Shown here: positions 52,379 through 60,463 of the stretch, piece after piece | Layout: the number at the start of each line of letters is the position of its first letter | Numbering within the stretch: the stretch's first letter is position 1 | Source of the DNA: JAXLWB01 sp046328715 | GTDB lineage: Bacteria; Chloroflexota; Anaerolineae; Caldilineales; Caldilineaceae | Assembly: GCA_046328715.1 (NCBI GenBank) | Contig: JAXLWB010000008.1 | Span: forward strand, 124,001 to 188,000 | Direction of reading: 5' to 3' | Length of the DNA: 64,000 nt | The notes under the pieces: model-generated | The model's database searches: none | What the model was told of the DNA's origin: nothing | The model's input: only the letters and a program-made list of their open reading frames with translations | Translations under genes and position numbers: made by a program

Positions 52379-54205
52379 ATGCTAAAAGATCGTTTTCTGC
52401 TTTGCGTCCTGGTTGGCTACTTTGTCTTAGCCTCAGCATACAGTTTTGTCATTCCCTTGGGTGAAGCGCCCGATGAAGTTTCGCATTTTGCGTATGTGCA
52501 GACCTTGATTCTCCATCACCAATTTCCTGGCCAGGAAGGAGCGGCATCAGGGCAAGCACATCAGGCCCCTCTCTACTATGTGGTGAGTGCCCTGCTCACA
52601 AGTTGGGTTCCACAACAAGAGTTCACCTATATTGCCAATCCCGATTGGGAATTAGACAATCCTGCCACACCCAATCTTTTGCTACACACACGCGCTGAGA
52701 GCTTTCCTTATCAGAATGCGACACTCGCCTGGCACGCAGTGCGACTCTTCTCTGTCTTTCTAGGAACGGTCACACTCGTTTTCAGCTATGGGTTGGCACG
52801 TATGCTCTTTCCTGACAACCAAACAGCCGCCAGGATAACGGTCGCACTGATGGCGTTTCTGCCTTCCTTTGACTTTCTCACTAGTACTGTCAACAATGAC
52901 AACCTGGTTATCCTGTTAAGCGTTGTCACATTATGGTTCTTTCTACGGAAATACGGACCCCACCCTAGCCCTCCCCTGCGAAGAGAGGGAATTATCACGG
53001 GAAGTACAGCGTCTGGCGCACGTGCTGCGACTGTCCCCTCCCCTAGCAGGGGAGGGCTAGGGTGGGGTCCCTGGTTCACGACCCACGATCTAATCCTCGG
53101 CCTATTGCTGGGCTTAACTCTACTTGCAAAATTCTCCGCCTGGGCCTTATGGGTCACCATCGCATGCGCCATCCTCTTCGCCCCGCAAACCAAAAGCTTT
53201 GGGCAGCGTCTCACAAGTTTGATTGTCGTCTACGTCGTTGCTTCGCTGGTCTATTCACCTTGGCTACTCTATAACACCATGGTCTATCAGGATCCGCTTG
53301 GCTGGGCGCGGCTGATGAATTCCACACCACGGATCGAGCCGACCACCTGGCAGGATTGGCAAGTCTACGGCGAGCATATGTTTGAGTCGCTCTGGGGCAA
53401 GTTGGGTGGGGCGGGGCATATCGAGATTCCACGTATTCTCTATTGGTTGCTTTCGCTGCTGGCTGTGGGCGGGCTGATCGGTTGGCTGCTGAGGCTTACA
53501 CGACGAAGCTGGCAGTCAAAGGACCTTCCTAACCTCTCGGCCTTGGTGATTGCGCTGGCGTTCGTGATTTTGTTACTGGCTTCACATCTGCGCCTCTACA
53601 CGGTGCTGCTGGGTGCAGATCAGGCGCGTCAAGTCTTTTCGGCGTTGCCGGTAGTAGCGGCATTGATCAGTGCAGGCTTGGCACCCTGGTTGAAACGACC
53701 AGGCTTGGATTGGCTTTTTGCTGTGGCAATGGCGTTGATCAGTGCGGGCGTACTTTATTTTGCAGTGACGCTTTATCAACCCACAGTTACGACTGCCGAA
53801 GTTGCTCCGATCATCGCTCCGCCAGCAGCCGATTTTGACCAGCAGATTCGGGTTCTTGAGGTTCATTATGAACCCGCACAGCCGTCGGCTGGTGCGACCC
53901 TTGCTATTACCATTCGATGGCAAGCCTTGGATGATCTCAATGAAGATTACTGGATATTGTTGAAGGTGGATCAGCAGGGTACGACTGTGGCCAGCCGAGA
54001 TAGCCTTCCTTCAGCGGGGAAGCGCACAACCGATTGGTGGCGCAAAGGTGAGATCTATAGCTCAACCCACAAGTTACAATTGCCTGCCGACTTGCCACCC
54101 GGTAACTACCAACTTTTGCTCGGAATGCATCGTTTGGGCAACTGGGATTGGGTCAAGGTCAATCAACAGGATGTACTTAAGTTGGGAGAGTTTGCACTAC
54201 CGTAA
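52379..54205 (+). CDS. GT39-like (ArnT/PMT-type) membrane glycosyltransferase
   Basis: A 608-residue membrane protein with about 10-12 hydrophobic helices and a C-terminal soluble beta-rich domain (residues 470-608). The N-terminal VIPLGEAPDEVSHFAYV, just after helix 1, corresponds to the catalytic loop with Asp-Glu of polyprenol-phosphate-sugar glycosyltransferases (GT39/GT83). It probably moves a sugar from a lipid carrier to an exported acceptor; donor and acceptor are unknown. Residues about 193-231 (PHPSPPLRREG ... SRGGLGWGP) are encoded by a 116-bp palindrome inserted in frame in a loop. An in-frame ATG at 52331 is an alternative start. A terminator hairpin follows. Confidence 0.78.
   Translation: MLKDRFLLCVLVGYFVLASAYSFVIPLGEAPDEVSHFAYVQTLILHHQFPGQEGAASGQAHQAPLYYVVSALLTSWVPQQEFTYIANPDWELDNPATPNLLLHTRAESFPYQNATLAWHAVRLFSVFLGTVTLVFSYGLARMLFPDNQTAARITVALMAFLPSFDFLTSTVNNDNLVILLSVVTLWFFLRKYGPHPSPPLRREGIITGSTASGARAATVPSPSRGGLGWGPWFTTHDLILGLLLGLTLLAKFSAWALWVTIACAILFAPQTKSFGQRLTSLIVVYVVASLVYSPWLLYNTMVYQDPLGWARLMNSTPRIEPTTWQDWQVYGEHMFESLWGKLGGAGHIEIPRILYWLLSLLAVGGLIGWLLRLTRRSWQSKDLPNLSALVIALAFVILLLASHLRLYTVLLGADQARQVFSALPVVAALISAGLAPWLKRPGLDWLFAVAMALISAGVLYFAVTLYQPTVTTAEVAPIIAPPAADFDQQIRVLEVHYEPAQPSAGATLAITIRWQALDDLNEDYWILLKVDQQGTTVASRDSLPSAGKRTTDWWRKGEIYSSTHKLQLPADLPPGNYQLLLGMHRLGNWDWVKVNQQDVLKLGEFALP
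52955..53070. repeat. 116-bp palindromic element inserted in a coding sequence
   Basis: Arms 52955-52979 and 53046-53070 are exact 25-bp reverse complements around a 66-bp spacer. GC-rich words such as CCCCACCCTAGCCCTCCCCT are of the kind seen dispersed in many genomes as PHPSPPL-coding repeats. The host gene stays in frame. Confidence 0.85.
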
Positions 54206-54215
54206 CGGTTGTTTT

Positions 54216-54270
54216 CTTCCGGGAAGGCTCTTACCTAAAAGAAGGTCTGGCGACATATCCTTCCCGGAAG
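54216..54270 (+). terminator. Hairpin after GT39-like gene
   Basis: CTTCCGGGAAGG and CCTTCCCGGAAG pair over 12 bp around a 31-base loop, starting 10 bases after the stop. No T-run follows. Confidence 0.55.
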
Positions 54271-54371
54271 ATGTTTGCGAAGGGGCTCGGTAATTGCACA
54301 ATGAGCATGAATCTCCCGAAGAGTTACATGCTTTGACCTTTTTTCGGGCTTGTGCTATGTTTTTAATCCAT

Positions 54372-54447
54372 GTCCCTATAGCTCAGGAGGAAAGAGCAGC
54401 GGTTTCCTAAACCGCAAGCCCAGGTTCGAGTCCTGGTAGGGACGCCA
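54372..54447 (+). tRNA. tRNA-Arg (anticodon CCT)
   Basis: A full cloverleaf: acceptor GTCCCTA/TAGGGAC, D-stem GCTC/GAGC, anticodon stem GCGGT/ACCGC with loop TTCCTAA (anticodon CCT at 54406-54408, reading AGG), T-stem CCAGG/CCTGG with loop TTCGAGT, discriminator G, and an encoded CCA. Repeats follow immediately after the 3' end. Confidence 0.97.
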
Positions 54448-54450
54448 GGG

Positions 54451-54485
54451 AATGGTTAATGGTTGGTAGGCAACTGTTAACCATT
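54451..54485. repeat. Short STRR-like hairpin after tRNA-Arg
   Basis: AATGGTTAATGGTT is followed by AACTGTTAACCATT in inverted orientation. It is the same word family as at 80-175, and lies 3 bases after the encoded CCA of the tRNA. Confidence 0.7.
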
Positions 54486-54499
54486 CTTCTTCCTCACTT

Positions 54500-54769
54500 C
54501 TACGCAACCAAATCTCTCAGCCAGGCACGGTGTAAGGTCCAGCCATTGGTAGTTGGATCGAGATGGAGTTCAAAGGTATTGTCATCCACGGAACGGATCA
54601 GATAACAGCGCATATTCTTGCCGCTGATGCGCTCTTCCCACTGCCGGCCAAGTTCACTAACATAGCGTGTCTTATCACGCCACAAAAATGAGGTTGGGCG
54701 GATTTCGCCACTCGACATCAGCCGCACCAACATATTAACGGGTTCGTTTACAAGTACTTCTCGATTCAT
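54500..54769 (-). CDS. Small DUF6504-like protein
   Basis: An 89-residue protein with SSGEIRPTSFLWRDKTRYVSELGRQWEERI followed by CYLIRSVDDNTFELHLDPTTNGWTLHRAWL (landmarks PTSFLWRDKTRYV, TFELHLDPTTNGW). This resembles the DUF6504 type of short proteins that are frequent in Actinobacteria and Chloroflexota and have no known function. ATG 54769 is preferred because the sequence just upstream is a CTCCC repeat array (GGGAGATT on the coding strand, which may itself serve as ribosome-binding site). Confidence 0.7.
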   Translation of the reverse strand: MNREVLVNEPVNMLVRLMSSGEIRPTSFLWRDKTRYVSELGRQWEERISGKNMRCYLIRSVDDNTFELHLDPTTNGWTLHRAWLRDLVA

Positions 54770-54773
54770 ACAT

Positions 54774-54846
54774 AATCTCCCAATCTCCCAATCTCCCCAT
54801 CTCCCCATCTCAAATGTTCAACGAGCTTAGGAGATGGGACACTAAG
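54774..54846. repeat. STRR-like AATCTCCC repeats
   Basis: An 8-bp word AATCTCCC/CATCTCCC is repeated about five times, then an inverted part GGAGATGGG near 54830. It separates the small DUF6504-like gene from the CinA-type gene and is related in words to 60390-60461 and 58854-58883. Confidence 0.75.
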
Positions 54847-54849
54847 AGA

Positions 54850-55356
54850 TTACTTTTGTTCCAAATATTCCTTCACCATCTCCAACGCTGCCTGGGCGCT
54901 GAGAAGTTTGTTACCACTGCGGTCGCTCTGCCAGACAAAACGTTCGCCGCGCTCAAAGCCATCTTTGGCGGAGAGGTGAATGTAGACAGTACCCACAGGT
55001 TTGTCAGGCGAACCGCCGCCTGGCCCAGCAACGCCGGTCACAGAGACGGCTACGTCGGCATTGTAGAGTTGCAGTGCGCCTTGCGCCATCTGCAGGGCCA
55101 CTTCGGAACTCACTGCACCCACGCTCATCAACGTTTCGTGCTTTACACCCAGCACCCGTTCCTTGGCCTCGTAGCTGTAGACAATTGCCCCGCCCGCAAA
55201 GTAGGCAGAACTGCCTGCAATCTCGGTGACGAGGTGGCCGATCAGGCCACCCGTGCAGGATTCAGCGGTGGCGAGCATCTGTGATGACTGTTGCAACAAC
55301 CTGCCGACCATTTGAGAAAGCTCAGTCATCTCTTGTGAAGAAGGAAGTTTACTCAT
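54850..55356 (-). CDS. pncC: CinA-family nicotinamide-nucleotide amidohydrolase
   Basis: A 168-residue stand-alone CinA C-terminal domain, which deamidates NMN to nicotinate mononucleotide in pyridine-nucleotide recycling. The signature LATAESCTGGLIGHLVTEIAGSSAYFAGGAIVYS and SVTGVAGPGGGSPDKPVGTVYI (landmarks AESCTGG, GVAGPGGGSPDKPVGTV) is intact. Length is that of PncC; the N-terminal MoCF domain of full CinA is absent. ATG 55356 with AGGA upstream is preferred over a TTG at 55368. Confidence 0.93.
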   Translation of the reverse strand: MSKLPSSQEMTELSQMVGRLLQQSSQMLATAESCTGGLIGHLVTEIAGSSAYFAGGAIVYSYEAKERVLGVKHETLMSVGAVSSEVALQMAQGALQLYNADVAVSVTGVAGPGGGSPDKPVGTVYIHLSAKDGFERGERFVWQSDRSGNKLLSAQAALEMVKEYLEQK

Positions 55357-55391
55357 TTTCCTGCGCAACCATCCATTTCAAAATTTATTAT

Positions 55392-57773
55392 CTATAAGCC
55401 AACGATTCTCTCCTGCAACCCACTAAATCGCTCTGCCACTTTATCGTTGCGCACGGCCATCGAGATCGCCTTGGGTTGGCCAACCAGTACTACGAGCCGT
55501 TTGGCACGCGTTACCGCAGTATACAACAAATTGCGTTGTAGCATCATGTAGTGGGTGGTGAGAACAGGAATGACGACGGCAGGATATTCCGAGCCTTGCG
55601 CTTTATGGATGCTCATAGCAAAGGCATGGGTGAGTTCATCCAGTTCTAGAAAGTCATATTCGATGGCTCGCCCGTCCAGATTGACCTTTACTTTCTGCAA
55701 CTCCACATCCACCTGCGTAATGATACCAATGTCGCCGTTGTAAACCTCTTTATCGTAATTGTTACGGATCTGCATCACCCGGTCGCCGACGCGATAGGCG
55801 CGGCTGCCGATGCGTTTTTCGGGCTTGTTTTCGCTGAAGGGGTTGAGTGCAGCCTGGATTGCTTCATTCAGCGCGCCGACCCCAACGACACCGCGATGCA
55901 TCGGACAAAGCACCTGAATGTCACCTGTTGGGATGGCAAAACGACGCGGGATGCGCGTCTGCACCAGTTCCACACAGAGCTGCGCTGCCCGCTCCGGCTC
56001 TTCCGTTTTGAAGAGAAAAAAGTCGGTCGCATGATCGTTGTCGATCACTGGCATCTGCCCCTGGTTGATGCGATGGGCATTGGTGATGATATAGGAGCCG
56101 GCATCTTGACGGAAGATGGTTTGCAGACGAACTACGGAAGAATTGCGAATTGCGGATTGCGGATTGCGGATTGCCTTGTCACTTTGCCCTGTATCCTCAA
56201 TGGCGTTAATTACGTCCTTTAACACATTTCCGGCCCCGACGCTGGGTAGCTGATCGACATCACCGACAAGGAGCAAGTGCATACCGGGCGGAACGGCTTT
56301 GAGCAGATGGTTGGTGAGGACAAGGTCAAGCATGGAAGCTTCATCGACGATGAGCAGATCGCCTTCGAGTGGATTTTCTTCATTGCGCTGGAACTGCATC
56401 CCCTCGGCGGGTTTAAATTCGAGCAGGCGATGAATGGTCTTCGCCTCACGACCTGTGGTTTCGGCGAGACGTTTGGCAGCGCGCCCGGTTGGTGCTGCCA
56501 GCACAGCACGTCGATTGACGCGTTCGCAAAGTTGCAAGATTGAACGGACACAGGTAGTTTTGCCTGTCCCAGGACCACCTGTCAGCACGGTCAGGCGGTT
56601 GGTCATGGCCGCCTGAATGGCCTGGCGTTGTTGCGTTGCCAGTTGGATACCCACAGCCTGTTCCAATTGCGCCAGCGTGCTTTCCCACTCAAAGTTGTAT
56701 TGGGTGAAAAGTTCGAAACGCTCTTCGCCCTGCATCACCAATCGGCGCAAACGATTGGCAACACCTTGCTCGCTGTAAAAGAGCGGCGTCAGATAGATTG
56801 GAGGGTCTTCCTTGAGCAGTGCATCGACCTCGGCCACTGTCGCTGCGGAGTAGAGTTGGCCAGATTCGGCGACGAGTTGAGGAACTGGAGATTGGAGATT
56901 GGAGATTGGAGATTGGACATTCTCCCCCTCTTCTTGTCTTCCTGTCTCCTTGTCTATCTTTACCTGCTCCGTCGTCTGTAAAGTAATAATGGCTGAACCA
57001 ATCTGCGTGGGAGGAACGCTGATCAGTTCGCCGGTTTGTTTAATCAGCTCCCACATAGGAAGATAAACATGTCCTTCATCGCTGGCTTGGCTGAGGGTGT
57101 AGGCGACGCCAGCTGCAATCCGTTGTGGAGCGTCCGGCGGCAGACCGAGCGATTGAGCAATCTTGTCGGCGGTGAGAAAACCGATGCCGTAGATATCGCG
57201 TGCCAGTCGATAGGGATCGTCCTTGACAATGGCAATCGATTGGTCACCGTAGTTTTTGTAAATTTTGGTGGCGAGGCTGGTACTGACACCATTGCTTTGT
57301 AAAAAGATCATCACTTCTTTGATTGCTCGCTGTTCAGCCCAGGCGGCGATGATCATCTGTACACGTTTGCGTCCGATGCCGGGCGTTTCAAGCAGTCGAT
57401 CCGGGCTCTGTTCGATCACGTCGAGCGTGCTTGCACCAAAGGTATTGACAATCCGTTTGGCCATGACAGGACCGATGCCCTTGATCAGGCCGCTGCCCAG
57501 ATACTTCTCCATGCCAGCAATCGTAGCGGGCAAGACGGCACGCATTCGTTCCACTACAAACTGTTTGCCGTAGTCGCCGTGGATTGTCCATTTGCCGTGC
57601 AACTCCAGGCTTTCACCCACATTGATGCCAGGCATGTTGCCGACAATGGCAATCTCACGGTCGTAGCCAGTCATATAGCTCGGCGCTTTTTCGGGCATCA
57701 GTTTGGCAACGGTGTAGCCATTCTCTTCGTTATGAAAGGTAATCCGTTCCACAACCCCACGCAAGATATCCAT
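55392..57773 (-). CDS. recD2: RecD2-type ATP-dependent DNA helicase
   Basis: A 793-residue SF1B 5'-3' helicase like D. radiodurans RecD2. An N-terminal OB-like part (VVERITFHNEENGYTVAKL) and helix-hairpin-helix repeats (LGSGLIKGIGPVMAKRIV, LLETPGIGRKRVQMI) precede the motor. Motor motifs: Walker A TGGPGTGKTTCVRSIL (about 404), TGRAAKRL, IVDEASMLD, LVGDVDQLPSVGAGNVL, and AMSIHKAQGSEYPAV near 718. Two inserts are encoded by heptad repeats: residues about 270-297 (including ENVQSPISNLQSPVP) and about 533-545 (AIRNPQSAIRNS). Both lie between core motifs and keep the frame. It likely works in DNA repair. Confidence 0.94.
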   Translation of the reverse strand: MDILRGVVERITFHNEENGYTVAKLMPEKAPSYMTGYDREIAIVGNMPGINVGESLELHGKWTIHGDYGKQFVVERMRAVLPATIAGMEKYLGSGLIKGIGPVMAKRIVNTFGASTLDVIEQSPDRLLETPGIGRKRVQMIIAAWAEQRAIKEVMIFLQSNGVSTSLATKIYKNYGDQSIAIVKDDPYRLARDIYGIGFLTADKIAQSLGLPPDAPQRIAAGVAYTLSQASDEGHVYLPMWELIKQTGELISVPPTQIGSAIITLQTTEQVKIDKETGRQEEGENVQSPISNLQSPVPQLVAESGQLYSAATVAEVDALLKEDPPIYLTPLFYSEQGVANRLRRLVMQGEERFELFTQYNFEWESTLAQLEQAVGIQLATQQRQAIQAAMTNRLTVLTGGPGTGKTTCVRSILQLCERVNRRAVLAAPTGRAAKRLAETTGREAKTIHRLLEFKPAEGMQFQRNEENPLEGDLLIVDEASMLDLVLTNHLLKAVPPGMHLLLVGDVDQLPSVGAGNVLKDVINAIEDTGQSDKAIRNPQSAIRNSSVVRLQTIFRQDAGSYIITNAHRINQGQMPVIDNDHATDFFLFKTEEPERAAQLCVELVQTRIPRRFAIPTGDIQVLCPMHRGVVGVGALNEAIQAALNPFSENKPEKRIGSRAYRVGDRVMQIRNNYDKEVYNGDIGIITQVDVELQKVKVNLDGRAIEYDFLELDELTHAFAMSIHKAQGSEYPAVVIPVLTTHYMMLQRNLLYTAVTRAKRLVVLVGQPKAISMAVRNDKVAERFSGLQERIVGL
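56140..56174. repeat. STRR-like heptads inside recD2 (second insert)
   Basis: Exactly five heptads, two GAATTGC followed by three GGATTGC. Read in frame on the minus strand they encode AIRNPQSAIRNS between the Walker B/GDVDQLP motif and the next helicase motif. The same word family is at 52217-52249. Confidence 0.85.
56884..56965. repeat. STRR-like heptads inside recD2 (first insert)
   Basis: Five exact heptads (ACTGGAG, then three ATTGGAG, then ATTGGAC) at 56884-56918, followed by a less regular CTTGTCT/TCCTGTC stretch. In frame they encode the Gln/Ser/Pro-rich and charged residues about 270-297. Confidence 0.85.
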
Positions 57774-57955
57774 AATTGTTTATAGTATAACACTTCTCGT
57801 CTATACTGGACGGAAGCTGAAACTGATTCGTGAAACGTGACGCCTGAATTGTATGTCCTCTCTATTCTGCTAGAGTCAAGAGAAGAACAGACAAAATCCG
57901 AAATTCACGCATCTCACATTCTATCCACCCACCCATTTTCTTTGATTACTGATCC

Positions 57956-58678
57956 ATGTCCCTACCATACCTAATCTTGCCGGTTGCACTTGCCTTGTTG
58001 CTCTCGTCGGTAATTCGTCAAATTAGTGGGTTTGGTTTTGCCCTGCTTTCGATGCCGCTGATTACCTTTATTGCTGGAATCCGTGTAGCGACGCCCTTGG
58101 TGGCGCTGACAGCCGTCGTGATTGGGCTGCTCGCCTTTGCCCCCAGTTGGCGTGATGCCGACCGACGCGCATTGACAAGTTTGCTGTTAGCGTCAGTGAT
58201 TGGCATCCCAATCGGTGTGCTGCTCGTTGGGCGGCTGCCCGATGAGTGGGTAAAGCGTGGCTTGGGTGCACTTCTAATCATCTTTTGTATCTACTCGTTT
58301 ATCATGCCCGAACTGCCAACCGTGGGTGAAGGTTGGGCAACCTGGCTCTTTGGCTCGATCAGCGGGCTGCTAACTGGGGCGTTGAATACAGGTGGCCCTC
58401 CCATCGTGATCTATGGGACCCTGCGCCGATGGGATCCCAAGAGCTTTCGTGCCACGTTGCAGATCTATTTCCTCTTTACCAGCATCCTGGCCATGACCGG
58501 ACACTGGCTTGCAGGGTTATGGACCTGGCAAGTTTGGCAGCTCTTTCTCTACACTTTACCCGCCTTACTGGCTGGGCTCTACTTCGGCGAGAAGATCAAC
58601 CTGATGATTCCAAAGCGACTCTTCAACCGGATTATTTATACAATGTTAATTGTGACGGGGCTGTTGTTTTTTGTATGA
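57956..58678 (+). CDS. TauE/SafE-family sulfite/anion exporter-like protein
   Basis: A 240-residue integral membrane protein with about seven or eight hydrophobic helices and the TauE/SafE signature in both halves: IRQISGFGFALLSMPLI near residue 22 and GSISGLLTGALNTGGPPIVIYG near 137, with the conserved Gly/Pro motif. Members export sulfite, sulfoacetate or related anions; the substrate here is unknown. No Shine-Dalgarno is evident before the ATG. The next gene starts 35 bases downstream. Confidence 0.92.
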   Translation: MSLPYLILPVALALLLSSVIRQISGFGFALLSMPLITFIAGIRVATPLVALTAVVIGLLAFAPSWRDADRRALTSLLLASVIGIPIGVLLVGRLPDEWVKRGLGALLIIFCIYSFIMPELPTVGEGWATWLFGSISGLLTGALNTGGPPIVIYGTLRRWDPKSFRATLQIYFLFTSILAMTGHWLAGLWTWQVWQLFLYTLPALLAGLYFGEKINLMIPKRLFNRIIYTMLIVTGLLFFV

Positions 58679-58712
58679 TCGCACTGTCGGTAGATTCAGA
58701 AAATGGATTATT

Positions 58713-59666
58713 ATGCTAGCCAAACACACAAGCAGCGCCACAGAAACAAAACAAATTCAATGTAGCACGCATTGGGGCCTACTCTGCATCGGTTGTTCTC
58801 TGCTTTTCCTAGTCGCCGCCTGCCAACCAATTCAGCGTCCAAGCAAAATTACACAATTACCCAATTCCCGATCTCCCAATCTCTTCAATATCGGCGGGCG
58901 CAACCTTGCCCTCTTCTGTGAAGGCGCAGGCAGCCCTACGGTAATTCTGGAAGCTGGGCTGGCGGGCGATCACACCACTTGGGAACTGGTACAGCCACAG
59001 GCGGCCAAATTGAGCCGAACCTGTAGCTATGATCGAGCAGGGATGGGCGAAAGCGATCCGGCTTCGACGCCAAGGACCAGCGCCGATGTGGTGAACGATT
59101 TGCATCGTTTGTTAGAGGTTGCAGGAGAAAAGAGGCCCTATCTGTTAGTTGGGCACTCGTTTGGCGGCTTGCACACGCGCCTTTTCGCAGCCACCTATCC
59201 CGATGAGGTGATCGGCATGATCTTGGTGGATGCGGTTCATGAGGATTGGTGGCGAAAGGGCGCAGCATTATTACCAGCGGCAACAGCCAATGAGGATCCA
59301 GCTATAGCCGAATTGCGCCGTTATTTTACAAGTGATGGTGGCTCGCCCAACGAAAACAGTGAGGGGATCGACATTGCTGCTACAGCGGAACAAGTTCGAA
59401 AAGGTGGCAGATTTGGCGACAAACCATTGGTAGTGCTGGTAGCTGGCATTCCCGATGTGCTACCACCCAATCTACCGGAGCAACTTCAGCTTGCATTGGT
59501 GAAACTGCTGCAACAGGATTTACCCCAGCAGTTTGTTCACTTGTCTACCAATAGCATCAAAGTAGATGTTCCCAACAGTGGCCATGATATTCCGCGTCAA
59601 CGGCCTGATATCGTGGTGGTGGCCATCAAGACGTTGGTTGAGATCAACCAATCTGGGAGCAAATGA
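58713..59666 (+). CDS. Alpha/beta-hydrolase lipoprotein
   Basis: A 317-residue exported hydrolase of unknown substrate. The signal segment ends in a lipobox LFLVAAC (Cys about 31). The alpha/beta fold shows GAGSPTVILEAGLAGDHTTWE (oxyanion side), SYDRAGMGESDP, the nucleophile elbow LLVGHSFGGLHTRLFA with Ser about 151, a late Asp and the catalytic His in SGHDIPRQRPD near 292. Residues 48-57 just behind the lipid anchor are encoded by heptad repeats (CAATTAC/CCAATTC type). ATG 58713 is chosen; a TTG at 58671 would overlap the exporter gene. Confidence 0.88.
   Translation: MLAKHTSSATETKQIQCSTHWGLLCIGCSLLFLVAACQPIQRPSKITQLPNSRSPNLFNIGGRNLALFCEGAGSPTVILEAGLAGDHTTWELVQPQAAKLSRTCSYDRAGMGESDPASTPRTSADVVNDLHRLLEVAGEKRPYLLVGHSFGGLHTRLFAATYPDEVIGMILVDAVHEDWWRKGAALLPAATANEDPAIAELRRYFTSDGGSPNENSEGIDIAATAEQVRKGGRFGDKPLVVLVAGIPDVLPPNLPEQLQLALVKLLQQDLPQQFVHLSTNSIKVDVPNSGHDIPRQRPDIVVVAIKTLVEINQSGSK
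58854..58883. repeat. STRR-like heptads inside the lipoprotein gene
   Basis: Heptads CAATTAC, CCAATTC, CCGATCT, CCCAATC run from 58854 to 58881. They encode TQLPNSRSPNL between the lipobox and the hydrolase domain, a permissive linker. Confidence 0.75.
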
Positions 59667-59668
59667 AT

Positions 59669-60379
59669 TTACAATCCCAGATACGCTTCAATCACTCGCG
59701 GATCTGCCAGCAGATCTTTGGCCGATCCGCTAATCGTGATGCTACCGGTCTGTAACACATAGCCACGGTGCGCCACCTGAAGCGCTTTGCGCGCATTTTG
59801 CTCGACCACAAGAATAGTCGTGCCCGATTGGTTCAAGCGTTCAATCGTTTCAAAGATGGTATCGACCAGCAAAGGGGCTAGCCCCATCGAAGGTTCGTCC
59901 ATCAGGAGCAGTTGGGGGCGTGCCATCATCGCCCGACCCATCGCCAACATCTGTTGCTCGCCACCGGAAAGTGTACCGGCAACTTGGCGACGTCGTTCGC
60001 GCAGGCGTGGGAAAAGGTCAAACACCTTTTCGATATCTGCCTTGATCTCCGCAACATCATTGCGTAGATAGGCACCCATCTCTAAGTTCTCATGCACTGA
60101 CATTTGCGAAAAGACACGCCGACCTTCCGGAACCTGAATCAAGCCAAAGCTGGAAACCCGATGCGGTGGGGTCCCAGCAATATTTTTGCCTTGAAATTGA
60201 ATTGAACCTTGGCGGGGGCGCAACAATCCGCTAATGGTCTTGAGCGTGCTGCTTTTGCCAGCACCATTGGCACCAATCAGCGTGACAATTTCGCCCTGAT
60301 TCACGGTCAACGAAATGCCTTTGAGCGCATGGATATTGCCGTAATAACTGTGAATGTCGTTAACTTCAAGTAGAGCCAT
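59669..60379 (-). CDS. livF: Branched-chain amino-acid ABC transporter ATPase LivF
   Basis: A 236-residue ABC ATPase that with LivG powers import of branched-chain amino acids through LivH/LivM. Walker A is GANGAGKSSTLKTI (about residues 37-50), the signature LSGGEQQMLAMGRAMM, Walker B LLLMDEPSMGLAPLLV, and the H-loop Asn/Gln part VVEQNARKALQVAHRGYVLQTG. These are the LivF-specific strings. It is the last of the livHMGF genes, 2 bases from the end of the converging hydrolase gene. A repeat hairpin separates it from livG. Confidence 0.94.
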   Translation of the reverse strand: MALLEVNDIHSYYGNIHALKGISLTVNQGEIVTLIGANGAGKSSTLKTISGLLRPRQGSIQFQGKNIAGTPPHRVSSFGLIQVPEGRRVFSQMSVHENLEMGAYLRNDVAEIKADIEKVFDLFPRLRERRRQVAGTLSGGEQQMLAMGRAMMARPQLLLMDEPSMGLAPLLVDTIFETIERLNQSGTTILVVEQNARKALQVAHRGYVLQTGSITISGSAKDLLADPRVIEAYLGL

Positions 60380-60389
60380 AAGAGTTAAA

Positions 60390-60461
60390 TTGGAGATGGG
60401 GAGGTAGGGAGATAGGGAGGTGGGGGCACAAACTCCCCATCTCCTTATCCCCTTACCTCAA
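60390..60461. repeat. STRR-like hairpin between livG and livF
   Basis: GGAGATGGGG/GGTAGGGA words at 60390-60426 are mirrored by CTCCCCATCTCCTTATCCCC at 60433-60452. It stands in the middle of what should be one transcript, so read-through or attenuation is expected. Confidence 0.8.
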
Positions 60462-60463
60462 TT

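Noticed and set aside
54372..54447. Phage attachment site at the tRNA-Arg gene
   Set aside because: No integrase and no second copy of the tRNA 3' end is found in the window; the adjacent repeats belong to the STRR-like family.
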